A stretch of 64,000 bases of DNA, from positions 3,100,001 through 3,164,000 of the forward strand of contig JAQSEB010000002.1 in assembly GCA_030063045.1 (NCBI GenBank), written 5' to 3'. This stretch comes from Pratylenchus scribneri. Its lineage: Eukaryota > Nematoda > Chromadorea > Rhabditida > Pratylenchidae. The notes under the pieces were generated by a model. That model had not been told where the DNA came from. It saw nothing but the letters and a program-made list of their open reading frames with translations, and searched no databases. The translations under genes were made by a program, and so were the position numbers. Positions 1-11,900 of the stretch are shown here, piece after piece. Every line of letters begins with the position of its first letter. The stretch's first letter is position 1.

Positions 1-128
1 TAACAAAGGTGCCATTGAGATACGTCTTCGTACAAGCACAAAAAACAGCGAAGAAAAATTGTTGTTTTAAAAAGTTCAATACGAAATTTTATTGCATTTT
101 ACAATTGCTTTTAACCATTTCACCATCA

Positions 129-3070
129 ATGAGGTAAATGAACATTGATTATATTTAATTAGAATTTTTTTAAAAATAAACACCAATTTACAGTCTCACA
201 TCAGAAGAACGCGGCGAATTGGCTCGTAAATTCAAATATTATCATAAATCAGTCCAACCTTCCGAACAGTTTAATATTGTTGATACTATCAATGGTAAGT
301 TAGAATTAGGGTTAATTATACGTGGGCGTAACGTTTACACGTAACGGATATACGCAATGATTTATATTATTGCGTTGAGCGTTGTTTAAAAAAAATTAAA
401 AGGAATTTGGTTTGATTGAGAGAAAGTATATGTTTAACGGTATTTTAAAATGAAATTGAAAAATACAAGGCAAAAAAACATAATTTTGTTGACCATTTAC
501 CGGAAAGAAGGCACAAAGGAAGACATATTTTAGAACATTTTCCAAAAAGAGAAAACACATTTTGGCCAACATTTTCCGGATTACTATATATTACAACATA
601 ATACCATTCCAATCAACTGATTCCCTCTTTTAATCCATCTCTTTTATCTTTTTTTTATCCAATAAGGAAACTCTTTGAAATCACAAATTACAAATGTTTT
701 AACTAAAATAATTTTGTATTTTTTAAACTAAAACACTAGACACTATAGTGCTTATTTATTGCAAAGTTTTTTCAACCGGCATACATTCTTATATTTAATT
801 CTTTTACAATTGATTCGATCTTCCTCTTTAAGGTACATTTTTTCGTCTACTCACCCAAATGGAATTGGTTGAAACACGTCAAATAGATAACAAAGTATAA
901 AATATTGAAAAGAAAAAAAAAGATTTACTTCTTAATTTACAGGCCCAATTGAGTTTAGAAATGTCTTTATTTGTCCATTTTCGTGATGATAGATTACAAT
1001 TACGCGATCTCCAGGACATGCCAATTCCGATTCCGGAAGAATTTCAGACATGGCAGGCAAGAAAAATGAATTCAATTTTGGAAATATTTTGAATATTTAG
1101 CCTAGAATTCAGCTCTTTCCATTGGGTACAACTCGGGGTATTCAAATGCAAAGAATGACAAATTTGAGTCCCAAAAATGGCCAACTCACTGTCATTCATC
1201 GGTTAATAATATTTAATATTCATATCATCAAAAAAATCTTCCTTTAAGCTATTCTGGTCCATTACTTTGCGATTTAGACCAATGGAAAATACCATTTGAG
1301 CGATATCAATGCCAATTTTGGTTCGAAACTGACCCAGGTGTAATCGAAAATGGTCTTTCATTAATTTTAAAAATAATTTAGACGAAAGGCTACATTTAAC
1401 CGTTGTCAGGGATTTGAGGCCAAATGGTCAAATGATCCGTATCAATTTTGAATATGGTCAGGCATTTATATTAAAACATTTTTATTTACTTTTTGCGCAT
1501 CAGAACAATGGCCTTGGTTATTAGTGCGGTTTCATTTTCATTCGGGCCAATGGCGGGGGGCAATGGTCAGTGCATTTTTGCCTTCATTGCTCTTAATTTG
1601 TTGCGCCATTTTGGCACAATGGAAAAGGCGAAAAATTCAAGTGATTGTATCACTTGGTGCCATTTTGGCATTAATTTTTATTGTTTGTTATTTTCATTTA
1701 ATATTAATATTTTCGTTTCATTTGGCAGCAAAATGGCCACCAACAAGCAAACATTTTGGCGATAACAAATGCCATTAACCTTTTCGACCTTTGGTTTGCT
1801 GGCATTTTTGTTCATTTGATTTGTTTGCTGGCAGCTGATTTGCTCCTTCCAGCTCGTCGACTTTTGATTTTCAAAAGAGCATATCAAAAGAATCAAGATG
1901 AATGGCAAAATTCGGAGAAACAACAACAAAGGGGATATATTTCACTGCCGTCAATAAACCAACGAAAATTAGGTTCGCTTCAAAACTGGCATTTGAGGAT
2001 TTTTTTTGGGTTTTCGGAATTTATCATAATAAATGGAATTAAATTTATTTGTACCTATTATGAAAAGCCAACCATAATTATATTATTTAACCAACTATAT
2101 TCCACAGATGGATTTTATTCGGGACGCAGAATCCGAGCAACGATGTTCCCTGGGGCGAATTCAAGTAGTTTGCATCATCATTATGTATCATCTCCACAAT
2201 TGGGTCATACTCGTCAAATGCCAAGACAAAGAGCAGTTGCCCGTATGCCTGCTGCACCTATTGTTACCGATGCACCAGCTCAAATGATTCGCACATTTTC
2301 CGTTCCGCCGAGAAAGTGAATATAAAAAACATTTTTTATTGTGATTTCATTATTAGATTGTACGATGTGAGAAGGGAACAGATGGAACAATCGCCATTGC
2401 CTCCTCCAATGATGGGTGGAAGTGCACCGTTATCAAGGAAAAGAGCTGGCCTCGGAGGCTTGGATGGACAGGAAAGTGATGCCCGTGAACGGGCCATTGC
2501 TTCATTGTTATGCGAAATGGAAAGCATCAGAAGGGCAGAAGCGGGTGGAGCCAACAATCGAATAATTCGAAGGGCAACAAGTAGTGAAGAAGATGAGGAA
2601 GGATTTGGCGATGGTGGTACATCTGCGGAAATTGTTGGCACATCTATTCGAATAGCTCAACAACCACCAACCATTCCTCCACCTCCACTTCCTCCACCCC
2701 CGCCTTCAATTGGTCGGCATTTTCATTATAACAGCCATCAACGATATGGCGATTCGAATCCGAGAAAAGCAGCCTCACAAAGTAGTGAAGATGAATTGGG
2801 CAGGTTGGATGGCATTGGGATGCCAAGAAGAAAACGGTTTGTTTTTTAATAATTTAAATTTACTCAAAAATGATTCTATGAAAATTTGTAACTCTTATAA
2901 AACCCTCTCAATAATTCTTTCGATAAATTTTTAAATTTTAGGGTCTCAATGTTTTTTTAATGTTTTTTTTTTATTTCAGCATTGTCCTCTATGCAATTCT
3001 GATGAGCTTATGCCTATTTCTCTGTACTTACACTTTGCTGGCCATTTCCGCCCTCTATGATTGGCTTTGA
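129..3070 (+). CDS. Divergent Cys-loop ligand-gated ion channel subunit
   Basis: Predicted pentameric neurotransmitter-gated channel subunit of the plasma membrane. Seen: exons joined by short introns give an extracellular domain with a Cys-loop of exactly 13 residues between cysteines (C-DLDQWKIPFERYQ-C, about 1275-1320). An M1-M2 block follows, then an M3 segment reading NAINLFDLWFAG, which resembles the AIDIW motif of anion-channel subunits. Next come a long Pro/Ser-rich intracellular loop (about 2110-2850) and M4 (IVLYAILMSLCLFLCTYTLL), with the stop at 3068-3070. The M2-M3 frame only closes if a 46 bp intron at 1683-1728 is removed. The first coding exon appears to be just ATGAG (129-133), which leaves no signal peptide, so the true start may differ. 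M2 lacks the usual PAR motif, so ion selectivity cannot be called. The ligand is unknown. Family assignment is fairly firm; the exon at about 2010-2105 is uncertain. Confidence 0.75.
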
Positions 3071-3439
3071 TCATTATTATTAATCCAATGTCCCATATCT
3101 TCTTTCATTCTGTTTTTTTTTTTCAAATTTGCATTCATTTCAACGAAATAATAAAATACGAATGTATTAAAATCACAGGTAAAAGAAGAATGTCATAAAA
3201 ATTTCAATTAATGTAGAGGAAGGCAACAAATTGGCGATAATTTTTTTTTATGATAAAAGCAAAAAATTAACAAATTTTTATAATTCAGCGGGATATAGAA
3301 AATGATGTTGTTAGAAAAAATTTTTGTGAAATTAATTCAAATATTATAAATGCAAAATTTGACAGATTAAGGAAATTTGTTTTCGATAAAAATTCATTTT
3401 TGTATTTTCCCATCATCCAATTTCGTTGTCATTGTAATT

Positions 3440-4792
3440 TCAAAGCTCGCTAGGTTTCCCAGTGCTGTTGGGCTCGCCATTGTCAATATCATTTGCCAAT
3501 TTTTGACATTCATTCTGATGCTCATTTTGATTTACTTCCTTCAATTCATTGTCAATCCCAGTTGAAATTTTCGGATCATCTATAATTGGATCAACATTCG
3601 CCATTGGCATAGATGAATTCTAATTAAATTGGAGGCTATTTCAACAAAAATTCTTCCTCACATTTGAAGTTTCAAAGCCCTCTGTCATTTCGGCATGATG
3701 CTTCTCATCTTCATTTTTTGATACAAAATTGTCCTTTCCATCTGATTCCGTCTCTAAAGTGTTGATCTCTTCTGGCTCATTCCCATCAGATTGAACATTT
3801 TGTTGATTGGCCACATAATCGGCAATTCCCTCAAGAATTGGATTCTGATTCTCAGCATTTTCAAGCATCAAATAATTAGCGACTTCTTCCTCATTCTGTT
3901 GGGTAGCTTCATTCTGCTCATCAGGCATTTCCATAGAGTTTTTGTTAATTTCATTTGGCATTTCAATAACTTCAGTCTTCGCCTTCTCCAGCTCATTGTT
4001 GCCAATTTCTTTCACTTCATTTGGTTCATTTTCTTCGTACAAATCCATTTTTGCCTCAATCTCTTTAAGTTGGATGTCATTCTTACCAACAAATTGTTGA
4101 ATACTTTCATCGCATTCTTCTGCAGTTGTATTCGTTATGATCTGCTGCTCATCAGGAACTATATTCTGTTCTTCGGCGTATTCGGTTTGGTGAATTGTCT
4201 GCTTTTCAGCAATAGGAGTCACTTTCTGCTGCTCTTCTTGTGAAATTTCTGGCACAAAAATATTTTGGATGACGTCACCCTGGGAAATTTTCATTTAATT
4301 CCAGAATTTCAGATCAAGATCCTCAAAATTATGCTCATTTTTCTATTAAGCCCACCTCATTATTTGGCATGGGCTCTTCATCTGCCGGCTTTTCTTGCAT
4401 TTTATTGATGGGATTATCTGGCTCACTTGATTTATCCACTTTTGGCATATTTGCTGCCACCCCTTCTTCATTGTTTGAAGATTTCTTTTCCTTTCCATCA
4501 TTTTCTTGTTCATTTCTTCCATTCGATTCGATAACGGCCGTTTCAGTCCAAATTTTTGCCATGTTGTTCGCTGCATTTCTAATATAGTCATTTTGGCTGG
4601 AAGAAAGATTAACACCAATTGGATCATCAGAAGCCCGTCCTGGAGAATCAGTGTTGAATGCGATCTATTAAGGAAAATTTAAAATGAAATTTCGATTTTC
4701 AACCAGACTTCGTCCTCAATTTTGGCAGTTTGTTGTTTGTTGCTACTGCCGGATTTTTTGAGAGAATATTTTGCCGAATGTTTTTGTCCCAT
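3440..4792 (-). CDS. Acidic Glu/Asn/Gln-rich protein with possible N-myristoyl start
   Basis: Not recognised as a known family. Four exons join in phase. Exon 1 (4709-4792) encodes a protein beginning MGQKHSAKYSLKKSG. Glycine 2 and serine 6 match the MGxxxS pattern for N-myristoylation, followed by a basic stretch. The second exon (4344-4665 or so) gives IAFNTDSPGRASDDPIGVN and then acidic sequence. The third (about 3650-4280) is strongly acidic and rich in Glu, Asn and Gln, and the last (about 3440-3620) ends KPSEL followed by TGA. No membrane segment or catalytic motif is visible, and composition suggests an intrinsically disordered protein. A lipid-anchored N-terminus with an acidic disordered tail is inference. 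The gene diverges from the small + strand gene at 4912, with a 119 bp shared upstream gap. Confidence 0.6.
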
Positions 4793-4911
4793 ATTTTTTT
4801 AGTAATTTACAGAATTCTGAAAATTTTCAAAAGTATATTTGCAATTTAAAAATCATAATTTGAGGCCGCTTTAATTTTATATTAATTTGGCCATTTTTTG
4901 TTAATTATTGG

Positions 4912-5206
4912 ATGGAAAAGGATGGAGAAGCTTCTGTGGAGGGAGTGGCCGGATTGGTAAAAGGAACGAAAATTTCACAAGTAGCGACTGACACTAAACA
5001 CTGCTGCCCTGGTCATCAATATATTTGTTGGGATGGAAAAAGTGAATGGTGGAAATCGCAGCCCGGCTGGCTGGAAGAACTTTTATAAAGAAAAACTAAA
5101 GGAATATTGGAGGAATGGCCAATTGGATTTGGTTAATGACATAGCTGAAAATGATGAATCTTTTAATTTTCACAAAAAAGTAGCTGCTGCATTTAATAAA
5201 AAATAA
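4912..5206 (+). CDS. Possible small two-exon gene, about 80 aa, function unknown
   Basis: Two overlapping open stretches lie here in different frames. The first (from ATG 4912) encodes a Cys-containing segment with CCPGHQYIC; the second ends DLVNDIAENDESFNFHKK and stops at 5204-5206. Removing a 49 bp intron at 5042-5090 (donor GTGAAT, acceptor TATAAAG) joins them in phase into about 81 residues. An alternative donor at 5012 also joins in phase. AATAAA occurs at the stop. No family is recognised and there is no transmembrane segment. The frame-closing intron of normal size is the main support. A non-coding stretch with chance ORFs remains possible. Confidence 0.35.
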
Positions 5207-5377
5207 ATGTGAATGGGATATATCAGCACAAGTAATGACTTTTACAATATTTTTAAGAAGGGAATCGGAATCAAATTTTTAAAAATTCTAATTTCTAATA
5301 GAATTGATTCGTCCATTTGTCGGACTAAAATAATGATTCATTCATTCAGTAGAAAATATAAAGAATTGGATGGAGAT

Positions 5378-5455
5378 GGAATGGACAATTGCCCTTTAGG
5401 GCTCATAGCTGATGGGCCAGCCACCACCCTCCAGGCGACCAGGCTCAGCCGCTAG
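5378..5455. other. GC-rich island of unknown nature
   Basis: A stretch of about 80 bases, far richer in G and C than its surroundings, with short self-complementary pieces such as GGGCTC/GAGCCC-like and GGGCC/GGCC blocks. It could be a small structured RNA or the remnant of a short interspersed element. No Pol III boxes, Sm site or coding signal is clear. Confidence 0.25.
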
Positions 5456-8266
5456 TAGTCGATGGAAAATATATAAATAGGATGTGAGGGAAGGTAAGGA
5501 ATAGAATCCAAAGATGAACATACTATTGAGCCGTAAAAAGTTTGAGAGAGCTTTGAGCGGAGAAAAATTGTCCAAATCTGTAATGCTCCAAACTCAATTT
5601 CCGCCTTGCCAATCTTTTAGGCATCGAAAACAAAGGTTGGCAAAATTCGATAATCCTAAATCTATTCATAATTCATCACGATAAATCAAAAGATTTTTGG
5701 GTGCCTCTATTAGGCCAACGAGGGATGAAAGAAATTTAAAAGAAATGAAATATATACTGTAGCAGTTGATGAGATAAATTCTGCCAATTGATTATAAATG
5801 ATTAGATTTTTCGATTCGGGCTATGTCAGAAATAAAAATTTGGAAATTTGATAGAATGGAAAAGGCAAGAATGGGAGTCCAAGTGAAGTCCATGAAAGGG
5901 AGAAGGGACATTAAAAAGAAAATAAATGATGGGTGATGCTGATGGGAGGAAAGAATAAAGAATAATATGGGAATGGGAAGGGGTGAATGGACGGGAATTG
6001 GCCATATAGGATTTGTTTTCCTCGCCATTCATCATAGTCTTGTCCCCGAAAAATCCTGGAAAGCCATACTATTGCTCTTATGTCATATAAATTGGTGATA
6101 TAATCTCATTTGTTGCTTCCAGAATCGAGATCCATACTATGATAATTTTCTATTCTTATAATACAGTATATTAGAGCACTGGTAAATATGGTAATTAAAT
6201 ATTTTTTGTTTCATTTAATTATGTATTCTCTTTTTGCGGGTAATCGAAGGTAACCAACAAGGAATTTACGAAAAAAAAATATAAAAATTTCATTCAAATT
6301 GATTTTTTTTTTTTGTTGAGAGGGAGACCAAATTTGGAATTGATAAAAAAATGAATGAACGAATCGTCGGAATATTTCCGGAATTAATGTGATAGTGAAT
6401 TTGTAGGGTGAAAACGCCCAAAAATTGGAATTATTTTATATCAAATTGTCTGAACAAAAATATTGACAAAATAAATTGGCGAATCATTATTATATTTATT
6501 ATGTTTTTAGAAAAATTTATTGAAAAAAATTGAAAATCCAAAAAATACTCTCACTCAGAAATTTAATAATATGCCATATTTTTGAGAAATGGTGGAAAAT
6601 GGAAATACTTATTTCCGAGAGATCGAGAATTTTTGGTTGTAGAAATAGTAAGGGAATGATTTCCCTTTTAATTATTCGATAAATTATGCAATCATTTGTT
6701 ACAAAGAATGGCAATGGCAAAGACACTCAATGGCAAATAATTTTATATATAAATCCCAATATTAAAGGCGATTTGATCATCATCAATTTTAAAGACAAAG
6801 AACTATGTGTAAATTGATGAAAATTTATATAAATTAAATACCTATTAATCATAATCATCATCTTTAAATAGTAAAATAAAAATCAGTTTTAAATATTCAG
6901 ATTTGCTTGTATCATAATTCATGTCTGAATCAATTTTATTGTACCCATTGTCAATTATATTACCAATTATCATTGTTCTCAGTTTAAAAATTAAATTTTT
7001 CGGTACACGCAATATATCCATTATTTAAGCAAATTTTCAAGGGTTTTGCCCGGTGGTTGCAATCATCCAAAATTTGCCTTCTTATAATTTTTTTATCCCA
7101 TTCATGCCATTTTGAATATTCCAGATAATTGCCCGACGGCAATTCCCGCGTTCCGCTTCAATTGCTTTGAACAATATCTAGGGCTCCATATTCTTCCCGT
7201 ATTGGCTTCAGGCATTAGTATATGGTGGTGGCTTAAATTCACACGCTCCCCCAATAACACCTCATCCCCCAGCAGATTGTTCTTTTTCTTGGTAAAAAGG
7301 AGTGCAATAAAAACGAAAAGTCAATTGAGTGAAGGAAATTTGCCAACTTATTTTGGCTTCCAAATTATTTACACCTACACCTAAATACCCAATTTTCCCA
7401 TGCTTCTGATAAAAACAAATAAAACAGTCGAAAATTCCACATAAAAATTGATTTCCTCAATTATTAATATGATTTTCTAAAAATGCCAAATTTCGGAATG
7501 TACTTTTTTGGATGATACTTCCCTTTAATTTCCTTTTTATTTCAATTTCATGGAAAATTTTGATATTCTTCTATATTGGTCCTTTTGGCTTATTGGAACA
7601 TTGTCTCAAAAAAAGAATTCGCCAATTCTCTCATTCTATTGTCTAATATTGTCCCATAAATAATTCGGCCGACAATCGAAAATCTTTCCTTTTTTTTGTC
7701 GAAAATTCATCCTTTTCACACATCTCAAGAATATCTTCATATAAAATTAATTCCGGAGAACAGTTTGGATTTTGAAGCAGATTTTTCCTTATAATCAATT
7801 TCATCAGCACTTTTTATCATTAATTTGTCAAGAAATGCAATATTTTTAAAAAGGAATAATTAAAATCATCACAAATTAAAAATCAATTTTTTAACATTTT
7901 TATATGAATGTTTGATCGGATTGAATAAATAAAGTCCATTAAAAAATTGAAAATGAAGTGAAGAATGAGGCGACAACAGCACCAATTTTCCTTATTTGAT
8001 TATGGGTCCAATCTCCAATCTACAATTCTATAAATATTTATAATGATATCGATATCGAAATCATACAATACGACGTTAGTGATTAGGATTATATTTAAAA
8101 AGGAATATTTATTTTTTATGGATTTTTCCAAATGTTAAAAATATTTTTTATAATGATCGGAAAACAATCTCTGACATTAATTGACCAATTAAAAATATTA
8201 ATTAGACACTATTTATTTATTAAATTTTAGCCATAATAAATTAATTAGTGGGGAAAGGACGGATTT

Positions 8267-8373
8267 AAAAGGCAGATTGAGGCAATGTTTGATTGATAAG
8301 GTGACAGGGAGTTTAAGCAAAAATGGGGGTACAGTAGGATGAAAGGAGAAGCCTTTAGGCATTATTGGCATTG
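8267..8373 (+). repeat. Dispersed repeat, copy 1
   Basis: One of three related copies in the window (others at 37961-38060 and, inverted, 43898-44012). All share blocks AATATTTGATTGATAGGGTG-like, GGGGTACAGTAGGATGA and CCTTTAGGCATTATTGGCAT, in the same order and spacing, with a variable centre. It lies between genes here. No coding capacity and no obvious terminal inverted repeat. Probably a short mobile-element family. Confidence 0.7.
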
Positions 8374-8901
8374 TCAAATACAATAACACTTTCTAGTTTC
8401 TATATTTGAAAAATGATTTAGTATAATCGTAAGAATTTAATTCTATTTTTTGCCGTCATCATCACATTATTAATATATGGGCCTAATATACTTCAAAACT
8501 TTTTCCCCATTTCATGCAGTCCAACATGCATATATTTAGCTGGGTCCATATAAACCAGGGGAATCGAGCGAATTTTCCCATAATTTTATATTCTAAAAAT
8601 ATACTTCTGAGGCTAGTTTAGAAGTTTTCTTTTATATGTGAATATTTCCAGAATTCCCACCGAAAGAATTATGCGAAGAGATTGAAATTACTCCCATATA
8701 AATTGCTTCCCACTCAAAAATTACCGATATTAATTCTCGAGTTATTGATGAGTCAGTCCATTAATTTCCTCTTATTAAATATTAACTTACACAGATATAA
8801 TGAATAAAATAATATTAAAAACTGCCAAATAAAAAGCCAATCTTTTTGACTGATTGACATCTTCTAATTGTCAATATTCACTTGCCGCTGACATAATAAA
8901 A

Positions 8902-11900
8902 ATGTTACGGTGGTCTTCTGTACGTCGTCGTTCTGGCTACTGGGATCAAAGGGATCAGTTGAAGCGCCATCACGGCACAACAAGCAATCCAAATTCATCC
9001 TATTGCAGCACCACGGGTATATTTTTTGAATAATGGAAAAACCAAAACTTTGATCAAAAATTTTCTAATTAACATAATAAATAGATTAAAATTTAATTAA
9101 TAGAGATTAGAGATGAACTTTTCTAATTTAATAATAAAATAATAAATTAAGAATGATTTTATTCCAATAAAATTCTTGCTTTCGACTGAAAAAATAAACC
9201 CCGAATGATATTTAAAAAGTTTTTTGATGAAAAGTTTTGCTTGTTATTTTTATTTAACCAATGATTCAGTCAAGCTAATATTGTTGCATTAAGCTAAATG
9301 TTTTAATTTTCCCCTCATTTTTCCTTTATCACCAATCCATTCAAAAGAAAATATTCCGTTTCCAGAGCCCTTTCTACCTAAAAATTATTGCTGAAGAAGG
9401 CCAAAAAAGCCACAACCTAATAAATCTTCCTCAAAACCTCCCTTATACGTTATACCTCACAATTTCCTCCCGTAAAATAGAAAAGCATTTCTATGCGAAT
9501 GACGGGAAATTGGTCCAGTTGCTTTCATTTTGACATCAATCTTCTAATGAATATTGAATTTTGGAAATAATTAATAAGCTGCCAAATTGTAAAATAAAGA
9601 TTTAAAAAGTCTAAAAGTAATAACACCGGACAAATAGATATCTCCTTCAAAAGTCTCTGATTCTCGTATACTTTACAGAAAAAGCAAATAGTACAACAAA
9701 TATTAATTGTTTTATTTGTTAATACCCTTTTCTTTGACAATTTATTCGGGAATAGATTTCAAAAAAGGGAAATATGAGAAGCGAGATATGGGATCGCAAA
9801 CACGGGTTTGCAGCATTTTTTGGCATATATTCTTTTCTTCAAAAATTATTTCTTATTAGAATTTTGTCGAATGTTTTTCATCCCTCTAATTGGCATTTTT
9901 CAAACAAAGCAAATAGTGGAATTGTATCCAAACCATGAAAACTATTTGCAAACAATATATATTATTCAAATTTCCCAAGTAAAATTTCTTTTTTCGAGAA
10001 ATTAGAAATTATTTCTTTATACTTTGCCTAGCATAAAAAATATACCCAGACAAACACAATGGTCAAATATTATTGCAAAAAACAGAAATTTTTGGAAGGT
10101 AAATTACTCATTTAAGATTAATTAAAAAGCAATTAATCTAAAAAATGTACTAATAATAATAAATAATAATCAACAAAAATTTAAATAGATTTCCCTGCTG
10201 GTGCATCTGCCAACCGATCAACAATAGGATCGCCGCGATTTCAAAGAGCTATGACGACGGATGTGCCCGATTGTGACGATGACCGCCGTAAATCCTATTC
10301 AAATCATAGACAACAAAGTGCAAAACGCCGCAGAAGTCTTTGGGCCGAGCGATACGCAACACAACAATGGGCACAAATCACGGTTGTTGGAGCAGATCGT
10401 CCCGATCATGAATTGGAAATGATGCAAAATCAACGTGACCGAAGACATAACAGTAGCAGCGTGGACAGACCTGGTCTCTAGCATTTTTATGATTTCCGAA
10501 ATTGAAGCTTGCTTCAAATTAGAGATTAATTTAGTTTCTTACTCACTTAAATTTAGTGGGATTATAATCTATATTTTTATACGATTTTAATATCTTACCC
10601 ATCTTTTTCAAATTGAGCCACATTTTAAATTGTAAATTGTCTTCGACTATTCATTTTTAGAATTCTTCTTCCTTTCACTTCCACCGAAAATGTTCCTTTC
10701 AATTCGACACCTTTTTTGGCCCTTGGCTCTCGAAAATTTTCCCACCATATTATCCAAGTCTGACAGGCTCCGCTCATCCCAGTCATTGACAGGTGCTAAC
10801 AGCTAACTCTCTATAAAGCCATCCATCCTATATCTTCTTCCATTTTCCATTTTTATTTCAAATATTTCTTCAAGACTCAAGTTCCGCTTCTTTCTGACTG
10901 AACCAAAATTCGGACTATTAATCTACGAAAAGAATCAATGGAAAACATTATATTGTACTAGATATGTTCTCAGATTATTGATATGCCAAAATTCAATAGC
11001 AATAAACAATAATTAAATTTGTACCTTTATCGTTTATCCATTGTGATAAGCAAAATATTTTCAGAGGCTGCAGGCTCTCATCGAAAACATTCTTTGGGAA
11101 TAAGTCCTTCTCGGTCGAAACTCACAGCAAGCCTTACTACAATGCATGGCAACGTCAATATTGCCGCCTTTCCCACAACCAGACAAATCAGCATTGATAG
11201 CCAAGATGGAGCTTTCACCGTAGCGAATCTCCCACTTCTGGCGATCGACGATGATGTTGAAACAGAAGAGGAAATGCATAGGGATATCACTTCACAGCAA
11301 GCAGAATGTCCGTGATATTTTTATAAATATTTACCAGTTTATATTTACAAATCTCAATTACCTAACTTTTCTAGTATTACCCCGAATGGCAAAATCACGA
11401 TCAAGGCATAGTGGACTCAGGAAAACTTCGTTTTGTGAGAATGTGATCCAAAAGGACGAAGAATTGCAGCAGCTTAGGCAGTTAAATGGAGGCACTGAAT
11501 TGCTTCGGCTGCCAACGCCTGCTCCTGGAGAAGGCATTGAAAGAGAACGACGGCCAAGTATTTTGCAAATTGGCATGCAAAATGCTGCCAATTTAATGCG
11601 ACGGCGACGATCTTCATTTGCTCGCGAGAGATGGGCCAGCAAATTGGAATTTCTTTTGGCCGTTATAGGCTATGCTGTTGATTTGGGCAATATTTGGCGC
11701 TTTCCCTCAGTTTGTTACAAACATGGTGGAGGTCTGTTTGCGTTTTTGTGCTATTTTAAGTTCATTTCTAAAATTTAAAACAGGCGCTTTCCTCATTCCC
11801 TATATCGTGATGTTATTGGTTGGTGGTCTGCCAATGTTTTACATGGAATTGGTTTTGGGGCAAGTTAGTTTACATTTCCAAAATATTAAAGATTTTTTAT

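Larger units (their letters stand above)
5207..8901. other. AT-rich intergenic region without a supported gene
   Basis: About 3.7 kb of mostly AT-rich sequence. Short open frames here lack splice logic, hydrophobic or domain patterns and codon bias like the neighbouring genes, so none is called. It holds a GC-rich island at about 5378-5455 and one copy of the dispersed 105-118 bp repeat at 8267-8373. The last part is presumably the promoter of the serotonin transporter gene starting at 8902. Confidence 0.6.

Noticed and set aside
1493..1778. Direct read-through of the Cys-loop receptor frame to a stop at about 1776
   Set aside because: The M2-M3 region only aligns with receptor families after removing a 46 bp intron at 1683-1728. 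Read-through would end the protein before M3, although M3, the loop and M4 are present downstream.
5378..5455. A tRNA or spliced-leader RNA gene in the GC-rich island
   Set aside because: No cloverleaf, A/B boxes, spliced-leader sequence or Sm site could be identified.
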